NCBI GenBank assembly: GCA_041905405.1
Contig: JAYRLC010000003.1
Span: 1-64,000, forward strand
Reading direction: 5' to 3'
DNA: 64,000 nt
Origin: RAM1 sp041905405
GTDB taxonomy: Bacteria > Pseudomonadota > Gammaproteobacteria > Burkholderiales > Burkholderiaceae_C
The notes under the pieces were generated by a model that was not told where the DNA came from, did no database searches, and was given only the letters and a program-made list of their open reading frames with translations. The translations under genes and the position numbers were made by a program. This document shows positions 45,105 to 53,448 of this stretch, in pieces; the first letter of the stretch is position 1, and each line of letters opens with the position of its first letter.

Positions 45105-45671
45105 ATGTTCTTCACCATTCCCACGCTGCTGACCTGGACGCGCATCGTCGCGATTCCTTTGATCGTGGGGGTGTTCTACCTCTGGCCGGACCGTGCGGTC
45201 AGCAACCTGGTGGCCACCGTCATGTTCGTGGTGTTCGCGCTGACGGACTGGCTGGACGGCTACCTGGCCCGCAAGCTGAACCAGACTTCCTCGTTCGGCG
45301 CATTCCTGGACCCCGTGGCGGACAAGTTCCTGGTGTGCGCGTCGCTGCTGGTGCTGGTGCACCTGCAGCGCGCGGATGTGTTCGTGGCGCTGATCATCAT
45401 CGGCCGCGAGATCGCGATCTCGGCGCTGCGCGAGTGGATGGCGCAGATCGGCGCGTCCAAGAGCGTGGCCGTGCACATGCTCGGCAAGGTCAAGACGACC
45501 GTGCAGATGGTGGCCATTCCCTTCCTGCTGTATGACGGCCGCCTGTTCGGCCTGATCGACACGGGTATCTGGGGCACCTGGCTGATCTGGATCGCCGCTG
45601 TTCTGACGGTGTGGTCCATGGTGTACTACCTGCAGAAGGCCCTGCCGGAAATCCGCGCCAAGGCCAAATGA
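45105..45671 (+). CDS. pgsA: Phosphatidylglycerophosphate synthase
   Basis: CDP-diacylglycerol-glycerol-3-phosphate 3-phosphatidyltransferase of 188 residues, which makes the precursor of phosphatidylglycerol. The CDP-alcohol phosphotransferase motif DGxxAR...GxxxDxxxD is seen in DWLDGYLARKLNQTSSFGA followed by FLDPVADK. Several membrane helices. Its stop overlaps the start of the EamA gene. The uvrC-pgsA neighbourhood is widespread in proteobacteria. Confidence 0.95.
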   Translation: MFFTIPTLLTWTRIVAIPLIVGVFYLWPDRAVSNLVATVMFVVFALTDWLDGYLARKLNQTSSFGAFLDPVADKFLVCASLLVLVHLQRADVFVALIIIGREIAISALREWMAQIGASKSVAVHMLGKVKTTVQMVAIPFLLYDGRLFGLIDTGIWGTWLIWIAAVLTVWSMVYYLQKALPEIRAKAK

Positions 45672-46546
45672 GCGGCGACGCCCGCGACAGCGGCCTGATC
45701 CGGGCCATGCCCATCGTGTTCGTGCTGATCTGGAGCACGGGCTTCATCGTGGCGCGCTACGGCATGCCGCATTCGCCGCCCATGAAGTTCCTGGCGGTGC
45801 GGTATCTGTTGTCGGTCATGTGTTTTGCGGCCTGGGTAGTAGCGGCGCGCGTGGCGCTGCCCGCCGGGCGTACGCAGTGGTTCCATCTGGCCGTGACTGG
45901 CGTGCTCATGCATGCGGGCTACCTGGGCGGTGTGTGGTCGGCCGTCAAGCTGGGCATGGGCGCCGGTCTGGTCGCGCTGCTGGTGGGGCTGCAGCCGGTG
46001 CTCACGGCCGTGTGGGTGTCCCTGCAGGGCGGCCATGTCGCGCGCCGCCAGTGGGGCGGGCTGGCGCTGGGCTTTGCGGGGCTGGCGCTGGTGGTGTGGC
46101 AGAAGCTCGGCCTGGGCGAGATTGGCGCGGTGAACCTGGGGTTGGCCGCGCTCGCGCTGGTCAGCATCACGGCCGGAACGCTCTACCAGAAGCGCTTCGT
46201 CGCTCCCTGCGACGTGCGCAGCGCAAGCCTGGTTCAGCTCACGGCGGCCTTCGTGGTGACGCTGCCACTGGCGTTGCTGGAGGCTGAGGGCATGCGGTGG
46301 ACCGGCGAACTGGCCGGCGCGATGGCCTGGTCGGTGTTGGCGTTGACGTTGGGAGGCAGTTCGCTGCTGTACCTGCTCATCCAGCGCGGCGCGGCCACGG
46401 CGGTGACCAGCCTGCTGTACCTGGTGCCGCCCACGACCGCGCTCATGGCGTGGGCTCTTTTCGGTGAGCCGATCACCGCGCTGACAGTGGCGGGTATGGC
46501 GCTTACCGCATTCGGCGTGAGCCTGGTGGTGAGGGCCGCGAAATAG
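45668..46546 (+). CDS. EamA/DMT-family permease
   Basis: Inner-membrane permease of 292 residues with about ten helices in two EamA repeats. Features include PIVFVLIWSTGFIVARYGMP and MPHSPPMKFLAVRYLL at the start, LALGFAGLALVVWQK at the repeat junction and SLLYLVPPTTALMAWALFGE in the last part. ATG at 45668 overlaps the pgsA stop, so it is coupled, but the substrate is unknown. Its 3' end overlaps the convergent LysR gene by 44 bases. Confidence 0.88.
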   Translation: MSGDARDSGLIRAMPIVFVLIWSTGFIVARYGMPHSPPMKFLAVRYLLSVMCFAAWVVAARVALPAGRTQWFHLAVTGVLMHAGYLGGVWSAVKLGMGAGLVALLVGLQPVLTAVWVSLQGGHVARRQWGGLALGFAGLALVVWQKLGLGEIGAVNLGLAALALVSITAGTLYQKRFVAPCDVRSASLVQLTAAFVVTLPLALLEAEGMRWTGELAGAMAWSVLALTLGGSSLLYLLIQRGAATAVTSLLYLVPPTTALMAWALFGEPITALTVAGMALTAFGVSLVVRAAK

Positions 46547-47468
46547 CTTTCCACGGCTCGCCACGGAACTGCTCCGCCAGAAAATCGACCAGCAGCCGGA
46601 TGCGCCGCGGCACCTGAGGCCTGAACGGCGCGAGCCAGTGGATATCGGCGTCCACCATGGACCAGGCCGGCAGTACCTGCACCAGGCGGCCCGATGCCAG
46701 TTCGGGCGAGATGTCCCATAGGCTGCGCAGCATGATCCCGCGGCCTGACAGACACCAGTCACGCACGACCTCGCCGGAATTGCTGGACAACGGGCCATCG
46801 ACGAGCACGCGCGAAGGCGTTTTGTCCCGGTCGCGTTGCAGCTGCCAGGTGTCGAACCGCTGACCGGGCGTACCGTTTTCCCGCACGACCAGGCAGGCAT
46901 GCCGCTGCAGATCCTGCAGTTGCGCAGGCATGCCATGCTCGCGCAGATAGTCTGGCGCTGCGGCCAGCACGCGCTGGTTTCGCGCCAGGCGCCGCGACAC
47001 CCACTGGGATGCTGCCGCGCGGTCCCTGATGGACCACAGCCATACGGCGCCGTCCAGTCCATCGCCCAGCTGTGTGAGTTGCTCGGTCAGCTGCAACTGG
47101 ACGGACAGCAGCGGATGCTTGCGCTGGAACACCGCGAGCGCGGGCGCGAGCCAGAGCCGCCCGAATCCAAAAGTGGATGCGAGCCGGATCGTGCCGCTGG
47201 GTTCGGTCTGACGTTCCTGCAACTCCGCTTCGAGTTCGCTGAAATCCTGCAGCAGCCGGGCTGCACGTTCAAACAATGCTTCGCCCTCGCTCGTGGGGCT
47301 TACGCGCCGCGTCGACCGCTGGAACAACCGCATGCGCAGGCGTGACTCCAGCGCAGCCAGTCTTTTGGTCACGGCGGGTGCCGCCAGCCCCAGGGCCTGC
47401 GCGGCGGCGGACAGGCTGCCATGGTCCCGTATGGCCAGCACGAGCTCAAGGTCGGGTCGATCCAGCAT
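46503..47468 (-). CDS. LysR-family transcriptional regulator
   Basis: A 321-residue LysR regulator. The N-terminal helix-turn-helix is GSLSAAAQALGLAAPAVTKR, followed by LAALESRLRMRLFQRSTRRV, and the C-terminal effector domain has a type 2 binding fold. The gene is divergent from a haloacetate-dehalogenase-like hydrolase and a tartrate-type dehydrogenase, so it probably controls them. The 74-base gap carries an AATAATC-N8-GATTATT palindrome. Effector unknown; a hydroxy acid is plausible. Confidence 0.9.
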   Translation of the reverse strand: MLDRPDLELVLAIRDHGSLSAAAQALGLAAPAVTKRLAALESRLRMRLFQRSTRRVSPTSEGEALFERAARLLQDFSELEAELQERQTEPSGTIRLASTFGFGRLWLAPALAVFQRKHPLLSVQLQLTEQLTQLGDGLDGAVWLWSIRDRAAASQWVSRRLARNQRVLAAAPDYLREHGMPAQLQDLQRHACLVVRENGTPGQRFDTWQLQRDRDKTPSRVLVDGPLSSNSGEVVRDWCLSGRGIMLRSLWDISPELASGRLVQVLPAWSMVDADIHWLAPFRPQVPRRIRLLVDFLAEQFRGEPWKAISRPSPPGSRRMR

Positions 47469-47482
47469 ATTTCCTTTTGAGA

Positions 47483-47504
47483 AATAATCAATTGCCGGAT
47501 TATT
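47483..47504. promoter_or_regulatory. Candidate LysR operator
   Basis: AATAATC at 47483-47489 and GATTATT at 47498-47504, an imperfect-centre inverted repeat with 8-base spacer, lie between the divergent regulator and hydrolase genes. Its position and AT-rich dyad fit a LysR box. Confidence 0.5.
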
Positions 47505-47542
47505 GCTTGATGAAGACCGCCGGCAGGCCGGAGAATCAAGCC

Positions 47543-48421
47543 ATGCTGGACACGTTTGAAACCTTCACACTGCAACGCGAGGGCGTGCGCCTTCACGGCC
47601 GCCGCGGCGGGCAGGGTGAGCCGCTGCTCTTGCTGCACGGCCATCCGCAGACGCATGTGATGTGGCACCGGGTTGCACCTGCGCTGGCGCAGCGATTCAG
47701 TGTCGTCATGATGGACCTGCGCGGCTATGGCGATTCAGGCCGACCGGAAGGCGGAGAAAACCACAAGCACTACACGCGCCGCGCCATGGCCGCGGATGCC
47801 CTGGCCTTCATGGCGCACTGTGGGCACAGTAGCTTTCGCGTGCTGGCCCACGACCGCGGCGCGCGCGTGGCGCACCGGCTGGCCGCGGACCATCCAGATG
47901 CAGTCCGGCAGCTGATGCTGCTGGACATCGCGCCGACGCTGGACATGTACGAGAACACGAACCAGGTATTCGCCCGCGCGTACTGGCACTGGTTCTTCCT
48001 GATCCAGCCGCCGCCGCTGCCCGAGGCGCTGATCGACTCCGACCCCGTGCGCTATGTGCGCAGTGTGATGGGCAAACGGCACGCCGGGCTGGCCGCGTTT
48101 GCGCCCGAGGCACTGGCCGAATACGAACGGTGCGTGCAACTGCCTGGCTCCGCGCAGGCGATCTGCGAGGACTACCGCGCCAGCGCAGGACCGGATCTGG
48201 TGCACGACCGCGAAGACCGCGCGGCTGGCCGGGGGCTGGCCATGCCCCTCAGGGTACTGTGGGGCGAGCATGGCGCGGTTGGCCAGTGCTTTGACGTGCT
48301 GGCGTTGTGGCGCGCCTGTGCGCAGGACGTCTCGGGCCGGTCGCTGCCTTGCGGTCACTACATTGCGGAAGAAGCGCCGCAATTGCTGCTGGACGAAGCG
48401 CTTGAATTTTTTGGCAACTGA
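47543..48421 (+). CDS. Alpha/beta hydrolase, haloacetate dehalogenase-like
   Basis: A 292-residue alpha/beta hydrolase resembling fluoroacetate dehalogenases. Shared features are HGHPQTHVMWHRVAPALAQR, the nucleophile elbow LAHDRGARVAHR (Asp in HDRG and the flanking Arg pair that would hold a carboxylate), ARAYWHWFFLIQP with the halide-pocket His-Trp, and PCGHYIAEEAP with the catalytic His. Real haloacetate substrates are uncertain; hydrolysis of another ester or epoxide acid is possible. ATG at 47543 has GGAG nine bases upstream; an earlier ATG at 47510 is less well supported. The dehydrogenase gene starts 13 bases later. Confidence 0.8.
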   Translation: MLDTFETFTLQREGVRLHGRRGGQGEPLLLLHGHPQTHVMWHRVAPALAQRFSVVMMDLRGYGDSGRPEGGENHKHYTRRAMAADALAFMAHCGHSSFRVLAHDRGARVAHRLAADHPDAVRQLMLLDIAPTLDMYENTNQVFARAYWHWFFLIQPPPLPEALIDSDPVRYVRSVMGKRHAGLAAFAPEALAEYERCVQLPGSAQAICEDYRASAGPDLVHDREDRAAGRGLAMPLRVLWGEHGAVGQCFDVLALWRACAQDVSGRSLPCGHYIAEEAPQLLLDEALEFFGN

Positions 48422-48434
48422 AGAGGAACTCACC

Positions 48435-49520
48435 ATGAGCAAGAAGCGGATCGCAGTCATCGCCGGCGACGGCATCGGCAAGGAAGTGATGCCCGAGGGC
48501 GTGCGCGTGCTGGAGGCTGCAGCAACGAAGTTCGGCATCGACCTGCAACTGGATCATTTCGACTTTGGCAGCTGGGACTACTGCGAGAAGCACGGCAAGT
48601 ACCTGCCTGATGACTGGAAAGACCGCATCGGCGGCCATGATGCGATCTTCTTTGGCGCGGTGGGGTGGCCGGACAAGATCCCCGATCACGTTTCGCTCTG
48701 GCAGTCGCTGCTGCTGTTCCGTCGCGAGTTTGACCAGTACATCAACCTTCGTCCCGCGCGCCTGATGCCTGGCATCACGGCCCCGGTAGTGCGACGCGAC
48801 GGCACGCCGCGCGCGCCTGGCGAGATCGACATGTACATCGTGCGCGAGAACACCGAAGGCGAGTACTCCAGCATCGGCGGGCGCATGTATGCGGGCACGG
48901 AGCGCGAGATCGTCGTGCAGGAGACAGTGATGTCGCGCATCGGGGTGGACCGCGTCCTGAAATTCGCGTTTGATCTGGCGCAGTCGCGGCCCAAAAAGCA
49001 CTTGACCAGCGCCACCAAATCCAATGGCATCTCGATCACCATGCCGTACTGGGACGAGCGCGTGGCCGAGATGGCCAAGGCCTATCCCGATGTGCGGCAG
49101 GACAAGTTCCACATCGACATTCTGACGGCGCATTTCGTGCAGCGGCCCGACTTCTTCGACGTGGTGGTGGCCAGCAATCTTTTTGGTGACATCCTGAGTG
49201 ACCTGGGGCCCGCATGCACTGGCACCATCGGCATTGCACCCAGCGCCAACCTCAACCCGGACCACAAGTTTCCGTCGCTGTTCGAACCGGTCCATGGGTC
49301 GGCCCCCGACATTGCAGGCAAGAACATCGCCAACCCCATCGGCCAGATCTGGTGCGGGGCAATGATGCTCGAGTTCCTGGGCTACAAGCAGGCGCACGAC
49401 GCGGTGCTGGCCGCCACCGAAAAGGCACTCGATCCCCAAAGCGGTGCGCCGCGCACCCCGGACATCGGCGGCACTGCAAGCACGGCCGACCTGGGACGCG
49501 CAATTGCTTCAGCGTTGTAA
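48435..49520 (+). CDS. ttuC: Tartrate/D-malate-type dehydrogenase
   Basis: NAD-dependent beta-decarboxylating dehydrogenase of 361 residues in the isopropylmalate dehydrogenase superfamily, of the tartrate dehydrogenase (TtuC/DmlA) group. Evidence: IAVIAGDGIGKEVMPEG, FRREFDQYINLRPARLMPG (substrate Args), YIVRENTEGEYSSIGG, DILTAHFVQRPDFFDVVVAS and LFEPVHGSAPDIAGKN. It would oxidise tartrate, D-malate or a similar 2-hydroxy diacid. The gene is in one operon with the dehalogenase-like hydrolase, controlled by the divergent LysR. Choice between tartrate and D-malate is not possible from sequence alone. Confidence 0.88.
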   Translation: MSKKRIAVIAGDGIGKEVMPEGVRVLEAAATKFGIDLQLDHFDFGSWDYCEKHGKYLPDDWKDRIGGHDAIFFGAVGWPDKIPDHVSLWQSLLLFRREFDQYINLRPARLMPGITAPVVRRDGTPRAPGEIDMYIVRENTEGEYSSIGGRMYAGTEREIVVQETVMSRIGVDRVLKFAFDLAQSRPKKHLTSATKSNGISITMPYWDERVAEMAKAYPDVRQDKFHIDILTAHFVQRPDFFDVVVASNLFGDILSDLGPACTGTIGIAPSANLNPDHKFPSLFEPVHGSAPDIAGKNIANPIGQIWCGAMMLEFLGYKQAHDAVLAATEKALDPQSGAPRTPDIGGTASTADLGRAIASAL

Positions 49521-49839
49521 CGAATCGCGCAACGAATCGCGCGCGAGCTCGGGCACTGCATGAAGCGTGAAAAATTTGTGCAGTGCACGCTTGCGCGTAC
49601 ACGACCCGCCCCCCGACCGCTTCGCAAAAGCGACTAGAATCCGCGTCCGCGCCGTTGTAAAGCTGCATGTCTTATTGACACGGTCTGGCACCGTAGCTCT
49701 AATGCATTCAGCAGTGCACGCTGCGAAGCCGTCTCCCGCACACTTGCCTTTCACGCCCGCAGGCGCGCAAGAGTGGGGAGACTAAAATTTTTTGAAGAGA
49801 CAACCTGATCAACTCTTTTTCTCTTTCGAGGGGTCCCTT
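49521..49839 (+). other. 319-base gap holding the hupB promoter region
   Basis: Between the dehydrogenase and hupB. It contains a tandem 12-base repeat AACGAATCGCGC (49519-49542, starting in the stop codon), two direct copies of GCAGTGCACGCT at 49580-49591 and 49711-49722 and the promoter annotated separately. No credible gene is seen on either strand. Confidence 0.6.
49675..49703 (+). promoter_or_regulatory. Sigma-70 promoter of hupB
   Basis: TTGACA at 49675-49680, a 17-base spacer, then TCTAAT at 49698-49703. Near-consensus. It predicts a start of transcription around 49710 and a leader of about 130 bases before the GTG start. Confidence 0.7.
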
Positions 49840-50112
49840 GTGAACAAAACCGAACTGATTGAGCACATCGCAAAGCATGCCGACATCTCCAAAGCCGCGG
49901 CGACCCGTGCGCTGGAGTCGACGATTGGCGCGGTGAAGACGACGCTGAAAAAAGGCGGCTCCGTTTCTCTGGTCGGCTTCGGCACGTTCACCGTGGGCAA
50001 GCGCGCGGCACGCAGCGGCCGCAACCCCCGCACCGGCGCTACGATTAAAATCAAGGCTGCCAAGGTGCCGAAGTTCCGTCCGGGCAAGGCGTTGAAAGAC
50101 GCGTTGAACTGA
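49840..50112 (+). CDS. hupB: HU-family DNA-binding protein
   Basis: Nucleoid protein HU of 90 residues: NKTELIEHIAKHADISKAAA at the start, the dimer core SVSLVGFGTFTVGKRAARSG and the DNA-wrapping arm GRNPRTGATIKIKAAKVPKF. The start is GTG at 49840, preceded by GAGGGG; the frame is open for 16 codons further but these are not HU-like. It lies 15 bases ahead of a tRNA gene. Confidence 0.95.
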   Translation: MNKTELIEHIAKHADISKAAATRALESTIGAVKTTLKKGGSVSLVGFGTFTVGKRAARSGRNPRTGATIKIKAAKVPKFRPGKALKDALN

Positions 50113-50127
50113 CTACCGTTTCCGGTG

Positions 50128-50203
50128 GGGTGCTTAGCTCAGCTGGTAGAGCGGCGCCCTTACAAGGCGTAGGTCGGGGGTTCGAGCCCCTCAGCACCCA
50201 CCA
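50128..50203 (+). tRNA. tRNA-Val(TAC)
   Basis: A 76-base cloverleaf with acceptor GGGTGCT/AGCACCC, D arm GCTC-AGCTGGTAGA-GC, anticodon stem GCGCC around loop CTTACAA (anticodon TAC) and T arm with GGTTCGAGCCCC. CCA is encoded at 50201-50203. Confidence 0.95.
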
Positions 50204-50210
50204 CCACGAC

Positions 50211-50241
50211 AAGGCGAACAGGTTGTTCGCCTTTTGTTTTT
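50211..50241 (+). terminator. Hairpin terminator after tRNA-Val
   Basis: AAGGCGAAC-AGGTT-GTTCGCCTT followed by a T-rich run (TTGTTTTT), eight bases after the tRNA. ppiD starts 21 bases later. Confidence 0.85.
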
Positions 50242-50261
50242 AAAGCTCAGAGAGTCCTCGC

Positions 50262-52196
50262 ATGTTTGATTTCGTCCGCAAGCACACCAAGGTGATGATG
50301 TTCGTGATGTTCCTGCTGATCATCCCGTCATTCGTGCTGTTTGGTCTGGACGGCTACAGCCGCATGCAGGAGAAGGGTGAGGTTGTCGCGCGTGTGGATG
50401 GCCGCGACATCACGCAGGCCGAGTGGGACAACGCCCACAAGCTGGAGGTGGACCGGTTGCGGGCCACCATGCCGTCGCTGGACCCCAAGCTGCTGGATTC
50501 GCCCGAGGCCCGTTACTCCACGCTGGAGCGCCTGGTGCGCGACCGGGTGCTGGCGGCTTCCGCGGTGCGTTCCAACCTGTTGACCAGTGACCAGCGGCTC
50601 GCGCAGGAACTGCATGCCAACGAAACCATTGCCTCGCTGCGCGGGCCCGATGGCAAGCTGGACATGGAGCGTTACCGGCAACTGGTAGGCGCGCAGGGCA
50701 TGACGCCGCAGATGTTCGAAAACGACGTGCGCGCCGACGTGTCGCGCCGGCAGGTGATGGCGGGTGTGGCGGGTTCCGGCTTTGCCTCGGCGGCGCAGGC
50801 TGATGTGTCGCTGAACGCGTTTTTCGAGAAGCGGGAGGTGCAGATCGCGCGCTTCTCGACGTCGGAATACGCGTCGCGCATCAACCCGGCGGATGCCGAG
50901 ATCGAAGCCTTTTACAAGGACAACCCGGCGCTGTTCCAGGCGCCTGAGCAAGCCAACGTCGAATACCTGGTGCTGGATCTGGATGCGATCCGCAAGTCCA
51001 TCACCGTCAGCGAGGCGGACCTGAAGACCTACTACGAGCAGAACGCTGCCCGCCTGGCTGGCCAGGAGGAGCGCCGGGCGAGCCACATCCTGATCACCGC
51101 GCCCAAGAGCGCTGCCGCTGCCGAACGCGACAAGGCCCGTGCCAAAGCCCAGGAGTTGCAGGCCGCCGCGCGCAAGGCGCCCGACAGCTTTGCAGACCTG
51201 GCCAAGAAGAATTCGCAGGACCCCGGCTCGGCCGCCAATGGCGGTGACCTGGACTTCTTTGCGCGTGGCGCGATGGTCAAGCCGTTCGAAGACGCAGCCT
51301 TTGCCATGAACAAGGGTGACATCAGCGATGTGGTGGAGTCGGAGTTCGGCTATCACATCATCAAGCTCACCGACATCAAGTCGGCCAAGCAGCGAAGCTT
51401 CGAAGAAATGCGTGCGGACCTGGAAGCGGACGTCAAGAAGCAGCAGGCGCAGCGCAAGTTTTCTGAAACGGCCGAGGCGTTCACCAACGGCGTCTACGAG
51501 CAGGCCGACAGCCTCAAGCCGACGGCGGACCGTTTGGGGCTGCAGGTGCGCACCGCAAGCGGCCTGCTGCGCACGCCCGCGCAGGGTGCGGCCGGCGTGC
51601 TGGCCAGCACCAAGTTCCTCAACGCGATTTTTTCGCCGGACTCGATCGAGAAAAAACGCAACACCGAGGCCATTGAAACGGCGGTCAACCAGCTCGTGTC
51701 CGGACGCATCGTGCAGTACACACCGGCCCGCACGCTGCCGCTGGCGGACGTGAAGGAACAGGCTCGACAACGCCTGGTGGCGCAACGCGCTGCGGCGCTG
51801 GCCAAAAAGGAAGGCGCCGAGAAGCTGGCGGCCTGGAAGGCGGCGCCCGATACCGCCGTGCTGCCCGCGCCGTCCGTGCTGTCGCGCGAGGACGCGCAGA
51901 ACGTACCCTCGGCGCTGATCGATGCGGCATTGCGTGCGGATGCCGGCGCGTTGCCTGCATTCGTGGGCGTGGACCTGGGGATGCAAGGGTATGCAGTGGC
52001 CAAGGTGCTGAAGGTGCTGCCGCGTGAAGCCACCACCCAGGCCACGGCCCGGCAGGACCGGGCGCAGTATGCGCAATGGTGGACCGCTGCCGAGACCATG
52101 GCCTATTACAACCTGCTGAAAGAGCAGGTCAAAACGCAGATCAAGGTCGCCAAGCCGCCGCCGCGTGCGCGTGAAGACGCGCCTGCCGCGCAATAA
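50262..52196 (+). CDS. ppiD: Periplasmic folding chaperone PpiD (SurA_N/PpiC)
   Basis: A 644-residue membrane-anchored peptidyl-prolyl isomerase-like chaperone. The N-terminal helix (VRKHTKVMMFVMFLLIIPSF) anchors it in the inner membrane; a SurA-N-like helical domain with FLEN-type sequence follows. The parvulin domain (about residues 265-370) contains RRASHILITAPK, DSFADLAKKNSQDPGSAANG, GDLDFFARGAMVKPFEDAAF and SEFGYHIIKLTDIK. The C-terminal part is an alpha-helical chaperone arm. It assists proteins leaving the Sec translocon. Length is normal. A terminator follows. Confidence 0.93.
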   Translation: MFDFVRKHTKVMMFVMFLLIIPSFVLFGLDGYSRMQEKGEVVARVDGRDITQAEWDNAHKLEVDRLRATMPSLDPKLLDSPEARYSTLERLVRDRVLAASAVRSNLLTSDQRLAQELHANETIASLRGPDGKLDMERYRQLVGAQGMTPQMFENDVRADVSRRQVMAGVAGSGFASAAQADVSLNAFFEKREVQIARFSTSEYASRINPADAEIEAFYKDNPALFQAPEQANVEYLVLDLDAIRKSITVSEADLKTYYEQNAARLAGQEERRASHILITAPKSAAAAERDKARAKAQELQAAARKAPDSFADLAKKNSQDPGSAANGGDLDFFARGAMVKPFEDAAFAMNKGDISDVVESEFGYHIIKLTDIKSAKQRSFEEMRADLEADVKKQQAQRKFSETAEAFTNGVYEQADSLKPTADRLGLQVRTASGLLRTPAQGAAGVLASTKFLNAIFSPDSIEKKRNTEAIETAVNQLVSGRIVQYTPARTLPLADVKEQARQRLVAQRAAALAKKEGAEKLAAWKAAPDTAVLPAPSVLSREDAQNVPSALIDAALRADAGALPAFVGVDLGMQGYAVAKVLKVLPREATTQATARQDRAQYAQWWTAAETMAYYNLLKEQVKTQIKVAKPPPRAREDAPAAQ

Positions 52197-52209
52197 GCCG
52201 AAAAAAGCC

Positions 52210-52239
52210 AAAAAGCCCGCCGGAGACGGCGGGCTTTTT
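52210..52239. terminator. Hairpin terminator after ppiD
   Basis: AAAAAGCCCGCCG-GAGA-CGGCGGGCTTTTT, 13-bp stem ending in a T-run, 13 bases after the stop. It also lies just below the end of tRNA-His and can serve both strands. Confidence 0.9.
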
Positions 52240-52249
52240 CAATGTGCGG

Positions 52250-52326
52250 TGGGGTGGCTGATGGGACTCGAACCCACGACGACCAGAATCACAATCTGGG
52301 ACTCTACCAACTGAGCTACAGCCACC
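52250..52326 (-). tRNA. tRNA-His(GTG) with encoded G-1
   Basis: On the minus strand the cloverleaf reads G(-1)GTGGCTG at the 5' end and CAGCCAC-C-CCA at the 3' end; the extra 5' G pairs with C73, the His identity element. The anticodon stem-loop is CCAGA-TTGTGAT-TCTGG with anticodon GTG. CCA is encoded at 52252-52250. Confidence 0.95.
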
Positions 52327-52364
52327 GCGAAAGAGCGCCATTATAGCGGCCTGCGGCAGCCGTT

Positions 52365-53351
52365 TCAGTTCACCATGACCAGCTTGCCCTTGACGCCGCG
52401 CGAACCCATGTGCGCGTACGCAGCCTTGAGCTCGGCCATGGGCATGGTTCGGTCAATCACCGGCTTGACCTTGCCGGCGGCGTACCACTGGGCCAGCTCG
52501 GCCATCATGGCCGCATTGGCCTTGGGCTCGCGCCGCGAGAAATCGCCCCAGAACACGCCGACGATGGACGCACCCTTGAGCAGCGGCAGGTTCAGCGGCA
52601 ACGCGGGGATCGGACCCGACGCAAAGCCGACCACGAGGTAGCGGCCGCGCCAGGCAATGGAGCGGAACGCCGGTTCGGCGAAGTCTCCACCGACGGGGTC
52701 ATAGATAACGTCCGGCCCCTTGCCGTCCGTGGCGGCCTTGACCGCTTCGCGGAATGCATTGGGCAGGCCGTGCGTGGTGTAGTTGATGGTGGCGTCAGCG
52801 CCGATGGCGGTGCACAGCGCACACTTGTCGTCCGTCGATGCGGCGGCAATCACGCGGGCGCCGACCGCCTTGGCAATCTGGATGGCCGATGTGCCCACGC
52901 CGCCGGCTGCGCCCAGCACCAGCACGGTGTCGCCCGCCTTGAGCTGGGCCCGGTCCACCAGTGCATGGTATGAGGTGGCGTAGATCATGATGAACGCAGC
53001 GGCATCCACATGAGGGAATCCTTCGGGCAACGGCATGCACAGCGCGGCGGGCGCAATGGTGTGCGTGCCAAAGCCGCCGGTGCCTGACAGGCAGGCGACG
53101 TTCTGGCCGGGTTTCAGGTGCGTCACGCCGTCGCCAACCGCCTCCACCACACCCGCATATTCAGAGCCGGGAACGAAGGGCAGGGCCGGCTTCATCTGGT
53201 ACTTGTTCTGGACGATCAGCAGGTCCGGAAAATTCAGGCTGGCGGCGTGGATGCGGATGAGCACCTCGCCCGCTTTGGGCGCAGGGGTGGGCAGTTCCTT
53301 CCAGGTCAGCGCATCCACGCCGACGGGGTTTTCGCAAAGCCAGGCGTGCAT
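52365..53351 (-). CDS. NADPH:quinone oxidoreductase family protein
   Basis: A 328-residue medium-chain dehydrogenase/reductase of the zinc-free quinone oxidoreductase type. The cofactor-binding loop is VLGAAGGVGTSAIQIAK, the early catalytic part SLNFPDLLIVQNKYQMKPAL, and the end is MGSRGVKGKLVMVN. No zinc-ligand Cys/His set is present. Many homologues act on quinones or enoyl compounds; exact substrate unknown. It is flanked by tRNA-His and is divergent from surE. Confidence 0.9.
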   Translation of the reverse strand: MHAWLCENPVGVDALTWKELPTPAPKAGEVLIRIHAASLNFPDLLIVQNKYQMKPALPFVPGSEYAGVVEAVGDGVTHLKPGQNVACLSGTGGFGTHTIAPAALCMPLPEGFPHVDAAAFIMIYATSYHALVDRAQLKAGDTVLVLGAAGGVGTSAIQIAKAVGARVIAAASTDDKCALCTAIGADATINYTTHGLPNAFREAVKAATDGKGPDVIYDPVGGDFAEPAFRSIAWRGRYLVVGFASGPIPALPLNLPLLKGASIVGVFWGDFSRREPKANAAMMAELAQWYAAGKVKPVIDRTMPMAELKAAYAHMGSRGVKGKLVMVN

Positions 53352-53448
53352 GGCAGGTCTCCTTGAAATCAGCGGGACATGATAGGAGGGGGCCGCGCAG
53401 CGTGTTGTCTCTGCCGTGACGCCTACAATCTTTGCAACTGCTCACGCC

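Noticed and set aside
49509..49754. Short minus-strand frame in the hupB upstream region
   Set aside because: It covers the promoter and repeats, lacks a ribosome site and resembles no family.
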